A stretch of DNA of 64,000 nt from Bacteroidota bacterium (GCA_018333525.1 JAGXTF010000105.1:1-64000), one strand, 5' to 3'; positions 9,066-19,220 are shown, counted from the first letter of the stretch. Notes: generated by a model from the sequence alone, not told the origin. Translations and numbers: made by a program.

Positions 9066-10556
9066 ATGGATGAAATTGCATATCAAAATGTTTCATTGTC
9101 TTATTTTTATCCCGTGAAATTCAGATTAGCAACGCTCATTTTTACGATGGTTTCAACGCTTTCTGCGCAACATGCAGACAGCCTGATTTTTGAAAAAATC
9201 ATGGAGGAAGCATTGATAAAGGGAGAATCCTACCAACGATTGGGTGAACTCTGTAAAACCATAGGTCCCCGATTGAGTGGCAGCGATCAGGCAGAAAAAG
9301 GGGTGTATTGGGCATACAGTATGTTGAAATCCTACGGATTTGATTCTGTTTTCCATCAACCTGTAATGGTTCCACGATGGGAAAGGGGAAAAGTAGAATC
9401 CTTATTTTTTTCCTCATCGGTTTTCAGCAAAAAAATTAAATCCGGAATTCCTGCCAATTACAATTGCGAAGCTTTCGAAGAGCAAAAATTAAAACCATCC
9501 AAATCCTATAAAATACAGGCATGCGCTCTGGGTGGAAGTATTGGTACTAAAGGTGTTTTACAGGGCGAAATCATTGTAGTACACAATAAAAATGAAATGC
9601 ATGAATTGGGAAAAAATGGAAAATTAAAAGGCAAAATAGTATTGTTAAATCAGGCCTTTTACGAAGGGAATATCAACACTTTTGCATCTTATGGGGCATG
9701 TGTTGGTCAGCGTTATATGGGTGCTGTGGATTTGGCAAAATATGGTGCAATTGCCGTATTGGTTCGGAGCATGACCAATCGCTGTGATCTGCATCCGCAC
9801 ACCGGTTCCATGGCTTATGTGGATTCTGTACCAAAAATTCCTGCAATGGCGGTTGCATCTGCAGTAGCAAATCTGCTGGATCAAATGGCTAAGGAAGACC
9901 CACTATTAAAAATCAGCATGCAAATGGATTGCAAATGGTTACCAGATCGCATGTCTGCAAATACCATTGCACAAACCAATGGAAGTCTGTTTCCCAATAA
10001 ATTTATTGCATTCGGCGGGCATTTTGACAGTTGGGATGAAGGGGAAGGTGCCCATGATGATGGAGCAGGATGCATGCACGCGTTTGAAGCGCTTAGAATT
10101 CTGAAATCGATCGGTTACATACCCCGTCATTCTTTGCGTTGCGTGTGGTGGATCAATGAGGAAAATGGATTAAGAGGTGCTATGGAATACGCGAAATTGG
10201 CAAAGGAAAACGGAGAAATACATGTAGCTGCATTGGAAAGTGACAGGGGAGGATTTACTCCCCGTGGATTCTCTCTGGACTCTGCAGCAATGGCATTTAC
10301 CATTCCATATAAAAAATATTTGGATGCATATGGAATTGGCACCCTGGAAAAAGGCGGTGGCGGCGCAGATATCGGGCCATTAAAAAGAAATGATCCCAAT
10401 ACACAACTGGTAGGATTTATTCCGGATTCCCAGCGATATTTTGATATTCATCATGCAGAAACTGATGTATTTGAATCGGTAAATAAACGCGAACTGGAAC
10501 TCGGCGCCGCTGCTGTAGCGATTATGATTTATATTTTAGATCAGAATTTGGATTAA
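9066..10556 (+). CDS. M28 family metallopeptidase (carboxypeptidase Q-like)
   Basis: 496 aa with FGGHFDSWDEGEGAHDDGAGC, WINEENGLRGAMEYAK, IHHAETDVFESVNKREL zinc-ligand motifs. Confidence 0.9.
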   Translation: MDEIAYQNVSLSYFYPVKFRLATLIFTMVSTLSAQHADSLIFEKIMEEALIKGESYQRLGELCKTIGPRLSGSDQAEKGVYWAYSMLKSYGFDSVFHQPVMVPRWERGKVESLFFSSSVFSKKIKSGIPANYNCEAFEEQKLKPSKSYKIQACALGGSIGTKGVLQGEIIVVHNKNEMHELGKNGKLKGKIVLLNQAFYEGNINTFASYGACVGQRYMGAVDLAKYGAIAVLVRSMTNRCDLHPHTGSMAYVDSVPKIPAMAVASAVANLLDQMAKEDPLLKISMQMDCKWLPDRMSANTIAQTNGSLFPNKFIAFGGHFDSWDEGEGAHDDGAGCMHAFEALRILKSIGYIPRHSLRCVWWINEENGLRGAMEYAKLAKENGEIHVAALESDRGGFTPRGFSLDSAAMAFTIPYKKYLDAYGIGTLEKGGGGADIGPLKRNDPNTQLVGFIPDSQRYFDIHHAETDVFESVNKRELELGAAAVAIMIYILDQNLD

Positions 10557-10743
10557 GTGTCAGTTGTCAGGGGTTCGTTGTGGGTTGTGGTTTCGGGTTG
10601 TGGGATCTGGTAGCCGCAAGCCTTGGCTTGTCGCTGCGCAAATCCATGTTGAAAATATGGATAATTTATCGCCAGTTAATTTAGTGAAAAAGAGGTAAAA
10701 AAGTGAAAAAATGAAGGAATGCAGTAGAAACAAGCCTTGATTT

Positions 10744-12483
10744 GTGGGGCAGTTTAAAAAAGAAAAATTTCAAAAAAAATACCAACGATTTCCAAAATTT
10801 GCGTCTAATAGATATACCATGAATCACTTTGAAATGGGTCAGGGAAAAATAAGAATGGCGAACATATTTAAGTGTCCCATCAATTTAAAATTATGTATTG
10901 CCCGATTTATTTGTGCTCTTATTTTTATTTGTAGTTCGGTTGAAACACAAGCCCAAACCACCACCAAAGGAACTGAGTTTTGGTTTGGATTTATGGAAAA
11001 CCTCACCCTGAGTTTTAACGGGCCACCTAATTTTTATCTGTTAATCTCTGCCGATGAAGCTACAAGTGGAAAGATAATTCAACCGCGAACCGGACTGGAA
11101 ATTCCATTTATCATTGCTGCAGAAACCGCCATAAAACTGGATATTCCTTCTGCTATTTATTATAAAAGTGGTTCCGATGTTTTTAGTGATTTTGGATTTC
11201 AGGTTGTGAGCGAAAAAGCCATAGAAGTGAAGGCTGTACACAACCGTTTGTATTTTTCTGACGCTTCCATTGTATATCCCATATCGATGATGGGCACCAA
11301 TTACCATGTGTTAACTACTGCTGATTTTCAGGGACAAAATCCAAGTGCATTTTTAATTGTTGCATCCGAGGACAATACCAAAATTCAAATTACTCCAACG
11401 GTTCTCACACTGGCTGTGAAACCTCCGGGCAAAACCTATGAAATAAATTTAAGCAGGGGAGAAACTTACCAGGTGCAGGGAAATGGAGATTTGAGCGGTA
11501 CGGTAATCAAAAGCAGCGACCACAAAAAAATAGCAGTTTTCTGTGGTGCCAGACAGGCATTTGTAGGCGCCAATGGTTGCAATAGCGTTGGTGCCGACAA
11601 TCATTTGTATGAGGAGATTTTGCCTGATGCATATGCCGGAAAAACCTTTGTATTTGTGCCTATGGCGCTGCGAGGTGGTGATCCTATTACTATTATGGCA
11701 ATAGAAGACGGAACAAATTTTACACTTACCGGTGGTCCTATAACATTAAATGCCGGTGGCCATATGTCATTCACGCTTTACACCTCGCAATGGATTCAAT
11801 CGGATAAACCGATTTTTGTAGCGCAGTATTGTAAGTCATTAACCTGCGGTACAGGATCGGACGGGCAGATTGGCGACCCATCCATATTTTATTTGCAACC
11901 CACAGAGTTCTATGCGGAAAAAGCCGGTTTTTATGCACCGGATTTATTTGCCAGGCATTTTGTAAATATCTCCTGTCCCAAAAAATCTTTGAATTCGATT
12001 AAGCTCGACAATGCATCTATATCTCCGAAGTTTAGTCAGGTAAACGGAAATTCTGATTTTTATGCAGCTTCAATAGAAGTAAATGAGGGTCCGCATCAAA
12101 TTAAATCGGACTCCGGATTTCTGGGTTATGCATATGGATTGGATTTTTACAATGCTTATACCTATGGCCTCGGATTTAAAACCAATAGGGTAGATGAGGC
12201 ACTGGCTTTTAAATTCAAAGTATTTCCAAATCCGGTTGGGGATCAGTTAACCCTGAGCTATCCTTTGCCACAAGGCTATCAACAAAATATTACTTATCAA
12301 TTGTATGATGCAGTTGGACGAAAGTTGTTGGATCGCGCAGTTATTATGGATTACAGCCAACAGGAAATCCGCATAGACATGGAACCTTTTGCACCTGCTT
12401 TTTATTTTTTGAATATTATTTCCGGAGAAAATTCGGCTTCACAATCCTTTAAAATATTGAAACCAAAACGGAGTATGGAATAG
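10744..12483 (+). CDS. T9SS type A sorting domain-containing protein with IgGFc-binding-like N-terminal domain
   Basis: GTEFWFGFMEN plus VVYPI/MGTNYHVL pattern and C-terminal FKVFPNPVGDQLTLSY...FYFLNIISGE...QSFKILK. Start may be internal (signal peptide near 10804-10858). Confidence 0.8.
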   Translation: MGQFKKEKFQKKYQRFPKFASNRYTMNHFEMGQGKIRMANIFKCPINLKLCIARFICALIFICSSVETQAQTTTKGTEFWFGFMENLTLSFNGPPNFYLLISADEATSGKIIQPRTGLEIPFIIAAETAIKLDIPSAIYYKSGSDVFSDFGFQVVSEKAIEVKAVHNRLYFSDASIVYPISMMGTNYHVLTTADFQGQNPSAFLIVASEDNTKIQITPTVLTLAVKPPGKTYEINLSRGETYQVQGNGDLSGTVIKSSDHKKIAVFCGARQAFVGANGCNSVGADNHLYEEILPDAYAGKTFVFVPMALRGGDPITIMAIEDGTNFTLTGGPITLNAGGHMSFTLYTSQWIQSDKPIFVAQYCKSLTCGTGSDGQIGDPSIFYLQPTEFYAEKAGFYAPDLFARHFVNISCPKKSLNSIKLDNASISPKFSQVNGNSDFYAASIEVNEGPHQIKSDSGFLGYAYGLDFYNAYTYGLGFKTNRVDEALAFKFKVFPNPVGDQLTLSYPLPQGYQQNITYQLYDAVGRKLLDRAVIMDYSQQEIRIDMEPFAPAFYFLNIISGENSASQSFKILKPKRSME

Positions 12484-12504
12484 GAATTGTTATTTAATTC
12501 GTGC

Positions 12505-13158
12505 ATGTTTTCGAGGTTTTGTTTAATTCCGGTATTGGCTTTTTTTATTGGTGGTAGCGCAGTTGCACAATCCGGAACTTATTATCACGATTTTATACCA
12601 ACCAGTTCCGGATACGGGATAAAAGCATGGAACACAGGAGAAGAGAAACATGATTTTTACAGCATTTTGGAAAAAACCGATGAAAAGGGTCGTGTAGTTT
12701 CGTTGCAATTTCAAAAGGGTGATACCGCGCTTTGTCCATTTTTGTGTTATCTGGAATCGAAAATTAATTACTCTTATCCAAATGATTCCACCATTGTTGC
12801 AGAGTTTTTGAATTGCGATGGACAACCAATGGAATACTGGCCTTGTGAGGCCGTTTGGAAAGTGACTTATGTACTGAATAAGAAAGGAATTATAGTTTCA
12901 AAAAAATCACAATATTTTTCTGACCAGCGGTTTTTAGAATTAAATAATTTGAGTGACAGTTCCATTGCTGAAATGATGATGTTAAATGATTCAATCATTT
13001 TAGATACTGAAGTGCAATCCGATTGGATTTCCGGTTATGAATTATCTTATTTCAAAATGGCAGGTAAGTTTCCGCATGGCAAAGATTTTAATACAGAAAA
13101 TGCAGGATTTTATGTTGAAGAAAAGAAGGCTATTGATGCTTGTTTGAAAGAGAAATAA
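12505..13158 (+). CDS. Secreted hypothetical protein
   Basis: Signal-peptide-like MFSRFCLIPVLAFFIGGSAVAQ; no family recognised. The track ORF starts at 12487. Confidence 0.65.
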   Translation: MFSRFCLIPVLAFFIGGSAVAQSGTYYHDFIPTSSGYGIKAWNTGEEKHDFYSILEKTDEKGRVVSLQFQKGDTALCPFLCYLESKINYSYPNDSTIVAEFLNCDGQPMEYWPCEAVWKVTYVLNKKGIIVSKKSQYFSDQRFLELNNLSDSSIAEMMMLNDSIILDTEVQSDWISGYELSYFKMAGKFPHGKDFNTENAGFYVEEKKAIDACLKEK

Positions 13159-13367
13159 TATTTTAAAGGCATTTAACACAAAGTCACTAAGTCGCTGTGC
13201 TCATCACAAAAGACACTAAGTTTTTATTTTAACTCATTTAAAGAAATGAGCACATCGCAGCAGTTCGACACTATGGCTCGTTTCACTTGCTAAAAGCCAG
13301 TAGCCAGCGGCTTGAGGCCAGCAGCTGTTTTTCATTTCCTCCATTTTCGCTTATTTCGCGCTTCGAA

Positions 13368-14462
13368 ATGCAAGTACCGTTTTTTGATCTGAAACGCCAG
13401 TATGATGAGCTGCGCGAACCCATTCACCAGGCCCTGGACGCAGTAATGGAAAAGACCGCTTTTAGCGGCGGACCTTTTGTAGATGAATTTGAAAAACAGC
13501 TTGCAGCATATAATGAAACTGCCTGGGCAGTTGGTCTCAACAGCGGAACCAGTGCACTGCATTTGGCCATGCTCGCTTTGGGAATTGGTGCCGGTGATGA
13601 AGTAATCATTCCGGCAAATACTTTTATTGCAACTGCCTGGGGACCGAGCTACGCCGGCGCAACTCCGGTTTTCGTGGATTGCGATCCCCATACATGGAAC
13701 ATGGATCCGGTTGCTGCTGAAAAAGCAATTACTTCAAAAACAAAGGCTATCATCGGCGTGCATTTGTATGGCCAGCCATGCGATATAGATGCCCTGATGT
13801 CGATTTGTGTAAAACACCATATCCATTTTATTGAAGACAATGCACAGGGAATAGGTGCTACCTACAAGGGCAAAAAAGCCGGTACGTTTGGAGTATTGAG
13901 TTGTACCAGTTTTTATCCCGGTAAAAATCTGGGATGCTATGGAGAAGGCGGTGCATTGTTTACTAACGATAAAGCTATTGCAGAACATTGCAAATCTCTC
14001 CGAAGCCATGGTGCGACGGTGCGATATTACCACGATGAAGTGGGATACAATTACCGCATGGAAGGTTTTCAGGCAGCCGTGTTGCAGGTAAAACTGGCAC
14101 ATATTGACCGATGGAACAACCGCCGCAGAGAAATTGTAAATCGCTATCGCGAAGAGATTCAAAATCCAAAAATTACATTTCAAAAAAGCGATGAAGGCGC
14201 AAATAGCGTGTATCATATTGCAGTTGTTTGTGTGGGAGATCGCGAGAATTTTACCAAATTTCTGGAACAAAATCAGATAGGATTCGCCTTTCATTATCCC
14301 GTGCCCTGCCATTTACAAAAAGCTTATGCGCATTTGGGATACAAAAACGGGGATTTCCCTAATAGCGAGTATCAGGCCAGCCATGCTGTTTCGCTTCCCC
14401 TGTTTCCGGAAATGACGGATGTAGAAGTGGATCGTGTGATAGAAGTAATTCGGAAATACTGA
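13368..14462 (+). CDS. DegT/DnrJ/EryC1/StrS family PLP-dependent aminotransferase
   Basis: MQVPFFDLKRQYDELREPI, GLNSGTSALHLAMLALGIGAGDEVIIPANTFIATAW, SFYPGKNLGCYGEGGA Lys motif. Confidence 0.94.
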   Translation: MQVPFFDLKRQYDELREPIHQALDAVMEKTAFSGGPFVDEFEKQLAAYNETAWAVGLNSGTSALHLAMLALGIGAGDEVIIPANTFIATAWGPSYAGATPVFVDCDPHTWNMDPVAAEKAITSKTKAIIGVHLYGQPCDIDALMSICVKHHIHFIEDNAQGIGATYKGKKAGTFGVLSCTSFYPGKNLGCYGEGGALFTNDKAIAEHCKSLRSHGATVRYYHDEVGYNYRMEGFQAAVLQVKLAHIDRWNNRRREIVNRYREEIQNPKITFQKSDEGANSVYHIAVVCVGDRENFTKFLEQNQIGFAFHYPVPCHLQKAYAHLGYKNGDFPNSEYQASHAVSLPLFPEMTDVEVDRVIEVIRKY

Positions 14463-14466
14463 CAAA

Positions 14467-14493
14467 AAAAGGAGGCAGCAAATGCCACCTTTT
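14467..14493 (+). terminator. Putative hairpin terminator after the DegT-family gene
   Basis: AAAAGGAGGCA-gcaaa-TGCCACCTTTT stem with one mismatch; T-rich end. Confidence 0.55.
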
Positions 14494-14519
14494 ATTCCGA
14501 AATTGCGTCTAACCATTAG

Positions 14520-16196
14520 TTGCAGAAATACCGCAAATTTTTACCCCTCATTGTCATTGCCTTATCTGGCAATTTTGTCTCTGCTACGCATATTGTAGGT
14601 GGCGAAATATTGTATAAATACCTGGATTCCGGCAGGTACAATATTCGGATGAACCTGTTTATCGACTGCCTGAATGGAGCTCCTGGAGCAATTGCAGAAG
14701 ATGCTACCGCGTATTTTTATGTTTTCAATAAACAAACCGGAACGCTGCTTCCCGGTTATCCGATAAGCGTGCCGAGGAATACCCCGGAAAGGCTGGTAAA
14801 ACTCCATTATAACTGTTTGGCTAATGCACCCAATGCGTGCGTAGATTATTACATCTACGATACCACCTTGTATTTGCCTTCCGGACAAGGCGGTTACATC
14901 ATCTCCTTTCAGCGCTGTTGCAGAAACAACAGCATATCGAATTTGCAAAATCCGGGTGCACAGGGAGCCAATTATTGGACTACCATTCCAGATACATCGG
15001 ATTTACCCGATAAACGGGAAAATACCAGTGCGGATTTTTCTCTGTTGCCACCCAACTTTCTCTGTACCAATGCATTTCTGCAATTTGACCACAGTGCAAC
15101 TGATGCCGATGGCGACAGTTTGGTATATGATCTTTTTTGGCCCTATACAGGGGCAAATGCATCGAAGCCCAGGCCTGACAATAGTTTGAATGGTCTGCCA
15201 CAAAGTCCTCCTTTCTCTCAGATTACCTGGTTAAATACCTATAGCGAATTGAATCCTATTGATGGGAGTCCACCCTTGAAGATCGATACATTCTCAGGAA
15301 AACTCACCCTTACTCCAACACGACCCGGACAATTTGTAGCCGGAATCCGCGTGCGTGAATACCGCAAAGGTGTTTTGATCAGTGAAACCAAAAGGGATTA
15401 CCAATTCAATGTTGCAGATTGCGATCTTACGCTGCAGGCCGGACCAGGGGCGGATAAAAAGGCCTGTGACAGCACGGTGCAGTTGACAAATAATTCCATA
15501 GGCGCCCAACGCTATTCCTGGGATTTTGGTATTCCAGGTACAAACGGAGATACTTCAAATCTCGCAACTCCGTTTGTGGTATATCCCAAATCCGGTGTTT
15601 ATCATGTGGTACTCAGGGTTTACAAAAACAATTGCATTGACAGTGCAGAATCAGAAATTCGTCTTGGACATCCATTCAGCGGTGTTGTAGAGTCATCAAC
15701 TGATGCGTGCTCAGGTAACATCGAATTGATTGCCGCAACATCAGCACCGTCTGTTCAATGGGACATTAACAATCAAAATTACTTTGGTAAAGACCTGAAA
15801 ATGCATTTGGATCCGGGCATTTATTCGGTGAATGCCATCTTTGTAGACACCATTGCGGGTTGTAATGACACCCAGGTAATTAATCTGCAATTGGAAAATT
15901 TAGCCAATGATTTTCGTCTGGCAAATGTTTTCACCCCGGATCAGGATGGTACCAACGATTGTTATCATATTGGAGGTGCAGTTGGCAAATGTGTGGAAGG
16001 GAAATGGAAAGTATTTAATCGCTGGGGGGAAAGGGTTTTTGAGTCGGATAATCTGAGTGGATGCTGGAACGGACAGGTAGATAATTTGGGTCCGGATTTA
16101 CCTGCAGGTGTATATTTTTATATGGTGGTGTTTAAGGATTCAGATTCGCAATCGGGGGAAGAAAAGGTTTCCGGTTGTATTCATCTCATACGGTAA
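14520..16196 (+). CDS. T9SS type B sorting domain-containing protein with PKD-like domain
   Basis: THIVGGEILYKYL N-terminus, RYSWDFGIPGTNGDTSN PKD, C-terminal LANVFTPDQDGTNDCY...KVFNRWGERVFESDNLSGCWNG. Starts with TTG. Confidence 0.85.
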   Translation: MQKYRKFLPLIVIALSGNFVSATHIVGGEILYKYLDSGRYNIRMNLFIDCLNGAPGAIAEDATAYFYVFNKQTGTLLPGYPISVPRNTPERLVKLHYNCLANAPNACVDYYIYDTTLYLPSGQGGYIISFQRCCRNNSISNLQNPGAQGANYWTTIPDTSDLPDKRENTSADFSLLPPNFLCTNAFLQFDHSATDADGDSLVYDLFWPYTGANASKPRPDNSLNGLPQSPPFSQITWLNTYSELNPIDGSPPLKIDTFSGKLTLTPTRPGQFVAGIRVREYRKGVLISETKRDYQFNVADCDLTLQAGPGADKKACDSTVQLTNNSIGAQRYSWDFGIPGTNGDTSNLATPFVVYPKSGVYHVVLRVYKNNCIDSAESEIRLGHPFSGVVESSTDACSGNIELIAATSAPSVQWDINNQNYFGKDLKMHLDPGIYSVNAIFVDTIAGCNDTQVINLQLENLANDFRLANVFTPDQDGTNDCYHIGGAVGKCVEGKWKVFNRWGERVFESDNLSGCWNGQVDNLGPDLPAGVYFYMVVFKDSDSQSGEEKVSGCIHLIR

Positions 16197-16266
16197 TTTG
16201 AAATCGCAGAATTGTAAAATAAAATCAAGATGGTTGATGTTCGAAGGAACATTCAGTATTTTTGAT

Positions 16267-18765
16267 ATGACTTCATTGCTGCGAATCAGGCATACATATC
16301 TGTTAATCCTTGCCCTGCTTGGGTTTGGTCAATCCAAGGCCACTCACATAGTTGGCGGCGAAATCATGTACCAATACCTGGGTAGCGATTATTATGAAGT
16401 CACCATGTATTTGTTTATCGATTGTTATAACGGAGCGGATGGCGCAATACAGGCAGACGCAACAGCATATTTTGCGGTTTTTGACGGCAACAGCAAAAGT
16501 TTGCTCGACGGTTACCCCATTTTGGTTTCCAGAACCGGACCGGTAAGAATTACCAAAGTCAATTACAATTGCATTAAAAGTGCACCGGCAAATGCCTGCG
16601 TAGATAAATACCAATATAAGACTACCATGCATCTGCCTCCAATAACAGGTGGTTATTATATCTCATTTCAACGTTGTTGCCGAAACAACACCATATCCAA
16701 TATTGTAAACCCGGAAAATACCGGCGCGAATTACTGGACGCATGTACCTGACGCGCGTACGCTTCCCAATAAAAAACCAAACAGCAGTGCATTTTTTAAA
16801 TCGCTACCACCAAATTTTATTTGTACCAACACTATCTTAAAATTTGATCACTCGGCAATTGACTTAGATGGAGACAGCCTTGCGTACGATTTATTTACTC
16901 CTTATTACGCCGCTGATCCTAACAAAAACAGGCCGGATAATGGATCACAGGGTTATTTTGACCAACCGCCGTTTCGACAATTAAGTTTTAATTCCGGATA
17001 TACTTATGATTACCCTATTGATGGGAATCCGGGATTGACGATTGATCCAGAAGACGGAAGAATTTGGATGATTCCTACTAAAGAAGGGCAATATGTGGTG
17101 GGAATACGCGTGAGAGAATATCGCAAGGGAGTTTTAATTTCCGAAACAAAAAGAGATTACCAGTTTAATGTCGGGCAGTGTGTGGTAGAAATGGTAGCTG
17201 CATTTTTTTCACCAAAAATAATTTGCGGATTTACACACAGATTTGACAACAAAAGTCAGGGTGCAGACCGTTACCACTGGGACTTTGGCGTAAATTCAAC
17301 CAATGCAGATACGAGCAATAGAATAAATCCGGAGTTTACTTTTCCAACTTCTGGTAAATACAAAGTAGTACTGGTCACTTATAAAAACGATTGTACTGAC
17401 ACTTTTGATTATGTGGTGCAGGTAGAGGCTCCGATCAAACCAAAAATAGGTGCAGATACATTGATTTGTGTGGGAAATAAAGCGAAATTTTCAAGTGACT
17501 TTACTGGAGATTCTTACAGGTGGAATACCGGTGCAACTACCAAATCCATTATGGTTGGAAACCAGGGATTGTATTGGTTGGATGTTACGCTAAGGGGCTG
17601 TACATGGCGGGATTCCGTTTATTTAACAGTGGACCAGAATAAAGTAAAGGGTTTTGGTGATACCATATATTGTACTTATGATACTTTCGACAGATGGCTG
17701 ACTTCTACACCCGGATTTTTTAATTACAGATGGAATACAGGATCGCGTTTGGATCGGATACAGGTAGATAAAAAGGGAGATTATATTGTTAGTGCAGTAA
17801 CTGTAAATGGTTGCCCATCTTCGGATACCATTTTTGTGGAGCATTATCCGCCGGTTGTTGTGGAAATAGAAGATACCACAGTTTGTAAAAATATTGTGGT
17901 AGTTTTCGATGCAAAAAATACAGATGCAACCAGAATTTCATGGAGTACCGGCGATTCCGGAAGATACTTTAAAACTGCGGTTCACGGACAATATCATGTT
18001 TTGGTTTCGCGGGATAAATGCCACGATCGGGATACATTTATTCTGAATAATTTTCCGGATGAATTTGAACTCGGAAATAATTTGAAATTTTGCAGCAATA
18101 TCGATACCGTATTGACCATTAATGAGCCTTTTAAATACATATCATGGGCCAATGAGGTACCGGGTAAATCCTACCATCTTACCAAGCCGGGAAAGATTGT
18201 TGTATTTATCCTGAATTCCAATAATTGTCCGGAATCTGATTCCATTTACGTTTCTTTATTTCCAAATCCCGGATTGAATTTAGGTGCAGATACTGTAGTA
18301 TGTGCTTCCATAAATCCTGTGTTGAATGCAGGTGAAGGGATGGAATATTACCACTGGCAGGATGGATTTGACCAGCCGATTCGCGAAGCAATTGAAGCGG
18401 GTGAATATTGGGTTGAAGTGAAGGATATACAAGGTTGTAAAAGCAGGGATACCGTTATTATAGAAAAAAATCCGAATTTATTTCCCAGTCAGATTTATAT
18501 GCCGAATGCATTTACTCCGGATGGGAATTTATTAAATGATTTATATCCGGATAACAAATATCATGACATTGGTACGATGTACAATTTGAAATTGTACAAC
18601 CGCTGGGGTGAAAAAATATATGAGGGATTTGCTCCCGGAATGAACTGGGATGGCACTATCAATGGGTATCAGGCTGCAGAAGGTGTATATATTTATCTCA
18701 TATCCTGGATAGGTTGTGATAATGTAAGACGCACATTGTACGGAGATTTTTCACTGTTGCGTTAA
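16267..18765 (+). CDS. T9SS type B sorting domain-containing protein with PKD and multiple Ig-like repeats; paralog of the upstream gene
   Basis: Same N-terminus (THIVGGEIMYQYL...FQRCCRNNTISN), five ~70-aa repeats (GADTLICVG...WNTGAT...), C-terminal MPNAFTPDGNLLNDLY...LYNRWGEKIYEG. Start moved from 16108 to ATG 16267 before the signal peptide. Confidence 0.87.
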   Translation: MTSLLRIRHTYLLILALLGFGQSKATHIVGGEIMYQYLGSDYYEVTMYLFIDCYNGADGAIQADATAYFAVFDGNSKSLLDGYPILVSRTGPVRITKVNYNCIKSAPANACVDKYQYKTTMHLPPITGGYYISFQRCCRNNTISNIVNPENTGANYWTHVPDARTLPNKKPNSSAFFKSLPPNFICTNTILKFDHSAIDLDGDSLAYDLFTPYYAADPNKNRPDNGSQGYFDQPPFRQLSFNSGYTYDYPIDGNPGLTIDPEDGRIWMIPTKEGQYVVGIRVREYRKGVLISETKRDYQFNVGQCVVEMVAAFFSPKIICGFTHRFDNKSQGADRYHWDFGVNSTNADTSNRINPEFTFPTSGKYKVVLVTYKNDCTDTFDYVVQVEAPIKPKIGADTLICVGNKAKFSSDFTGDSYRWNTGATTKSIMVGNQGLYWLDVTLRGCTWRDSVYLTVDQNKVKGFGDTIYCTYDTFDRWLTSTPGFFNYRWNTGSRLDRIQVDKKGDYIVSAVTVNGCPSSDTIFVEHYPPVVVEIEDTTVCKNIVVVFDAKNTDATRISWSTGDSGRYFKTAVHGQYHVLVSRDKCHDRDTFILNNFPDEFELGNNLKFCSNIDTVLTINEPFKYISWANEVPGKSYHLTKPGKIVVFILNSNNCPESDSIYVSLFPNPGLNLGADTVVCASINPVLNAGEGMEYYHWQDGFDQPIREAIEAGEYWVEVKDIQGCKSRDTVIIEKNPNLFPSQIYMPNAFTPDGNLLNDLYPDNKYHDIGTMYNLKLYNRWGEKIYEGFAPGMNWDGTINGYQAAEGVYIYLISWIGCDNVRRTLYGDFSLLR

Positions 18766-19220
18766 CCCGGATTCAATCTGTTTTTTAGCATTTCCGCAAC
18801 TATTTTATCTATAGGAAAATACAATAATTCTGCATGGAAATTTTGTAATTGAACCCACATGGCTTGTACATGATAATCCTTTCCCCACCTATGTTCCGTT
18901 ATTGGTAATAATGGTGGATTTTCTGTCGAATCTACCAGATAATAAATGGAAATTAATTGTTGGTTTTTGTGAAATGCGCTTGCAACCAAATTCTCATTTA
19001 CATAAAATAAATCTTTAGGTTGAATTTCGATATTCAATTCCTCCCGGAATTCGCGTTTCAGACAATCGCCGATGCCTTCGCCAAAATGCAGGCCCCCACC
19101 AGGGAACTTGGTAAACTCGAGTTCCCCGGTTTTTTCCGTACTAAGTAATATTTCATTGTTGCGAATCCATATTCCGTAGACACGGATATTGAACGCGTTT
19201 AAATCATTTCCGGAAACCAT
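18762..19220 (-). CDS. NUDIX hydrolase
   Basis: Nudix box GGGLHFGEGIGDCLKREFREELNIEI. Confidence 0.92.
   Translation of the reverse strand: MVSGNDLNAFNIRVYGIWIRNNEILLSTEKTGELEFTKFPGGGLHFGEGIGDCLKREFREELNIEIQPKDLFYVNENLVASAFHKNQQLISIYYLVDSTENPPLLPITEHRWGKDYHVQAMWVQLQNFHAELLYFPIDKIVAEMLKNRLNPG

Noticed and set aside
13734-14312. 192-aa minus-strand ORF inside the DegT-family gene
   Set aside because: Antisense shadow of a well-supported aminotransferase; no recognisable motif
16108-16266. N-terminal extension of the 885-aa ORF overlapping the previous gene
   Set aside because: The extension is out-of-frame sequence of the upstream CDS; a signal peptide begins after ATG 16267
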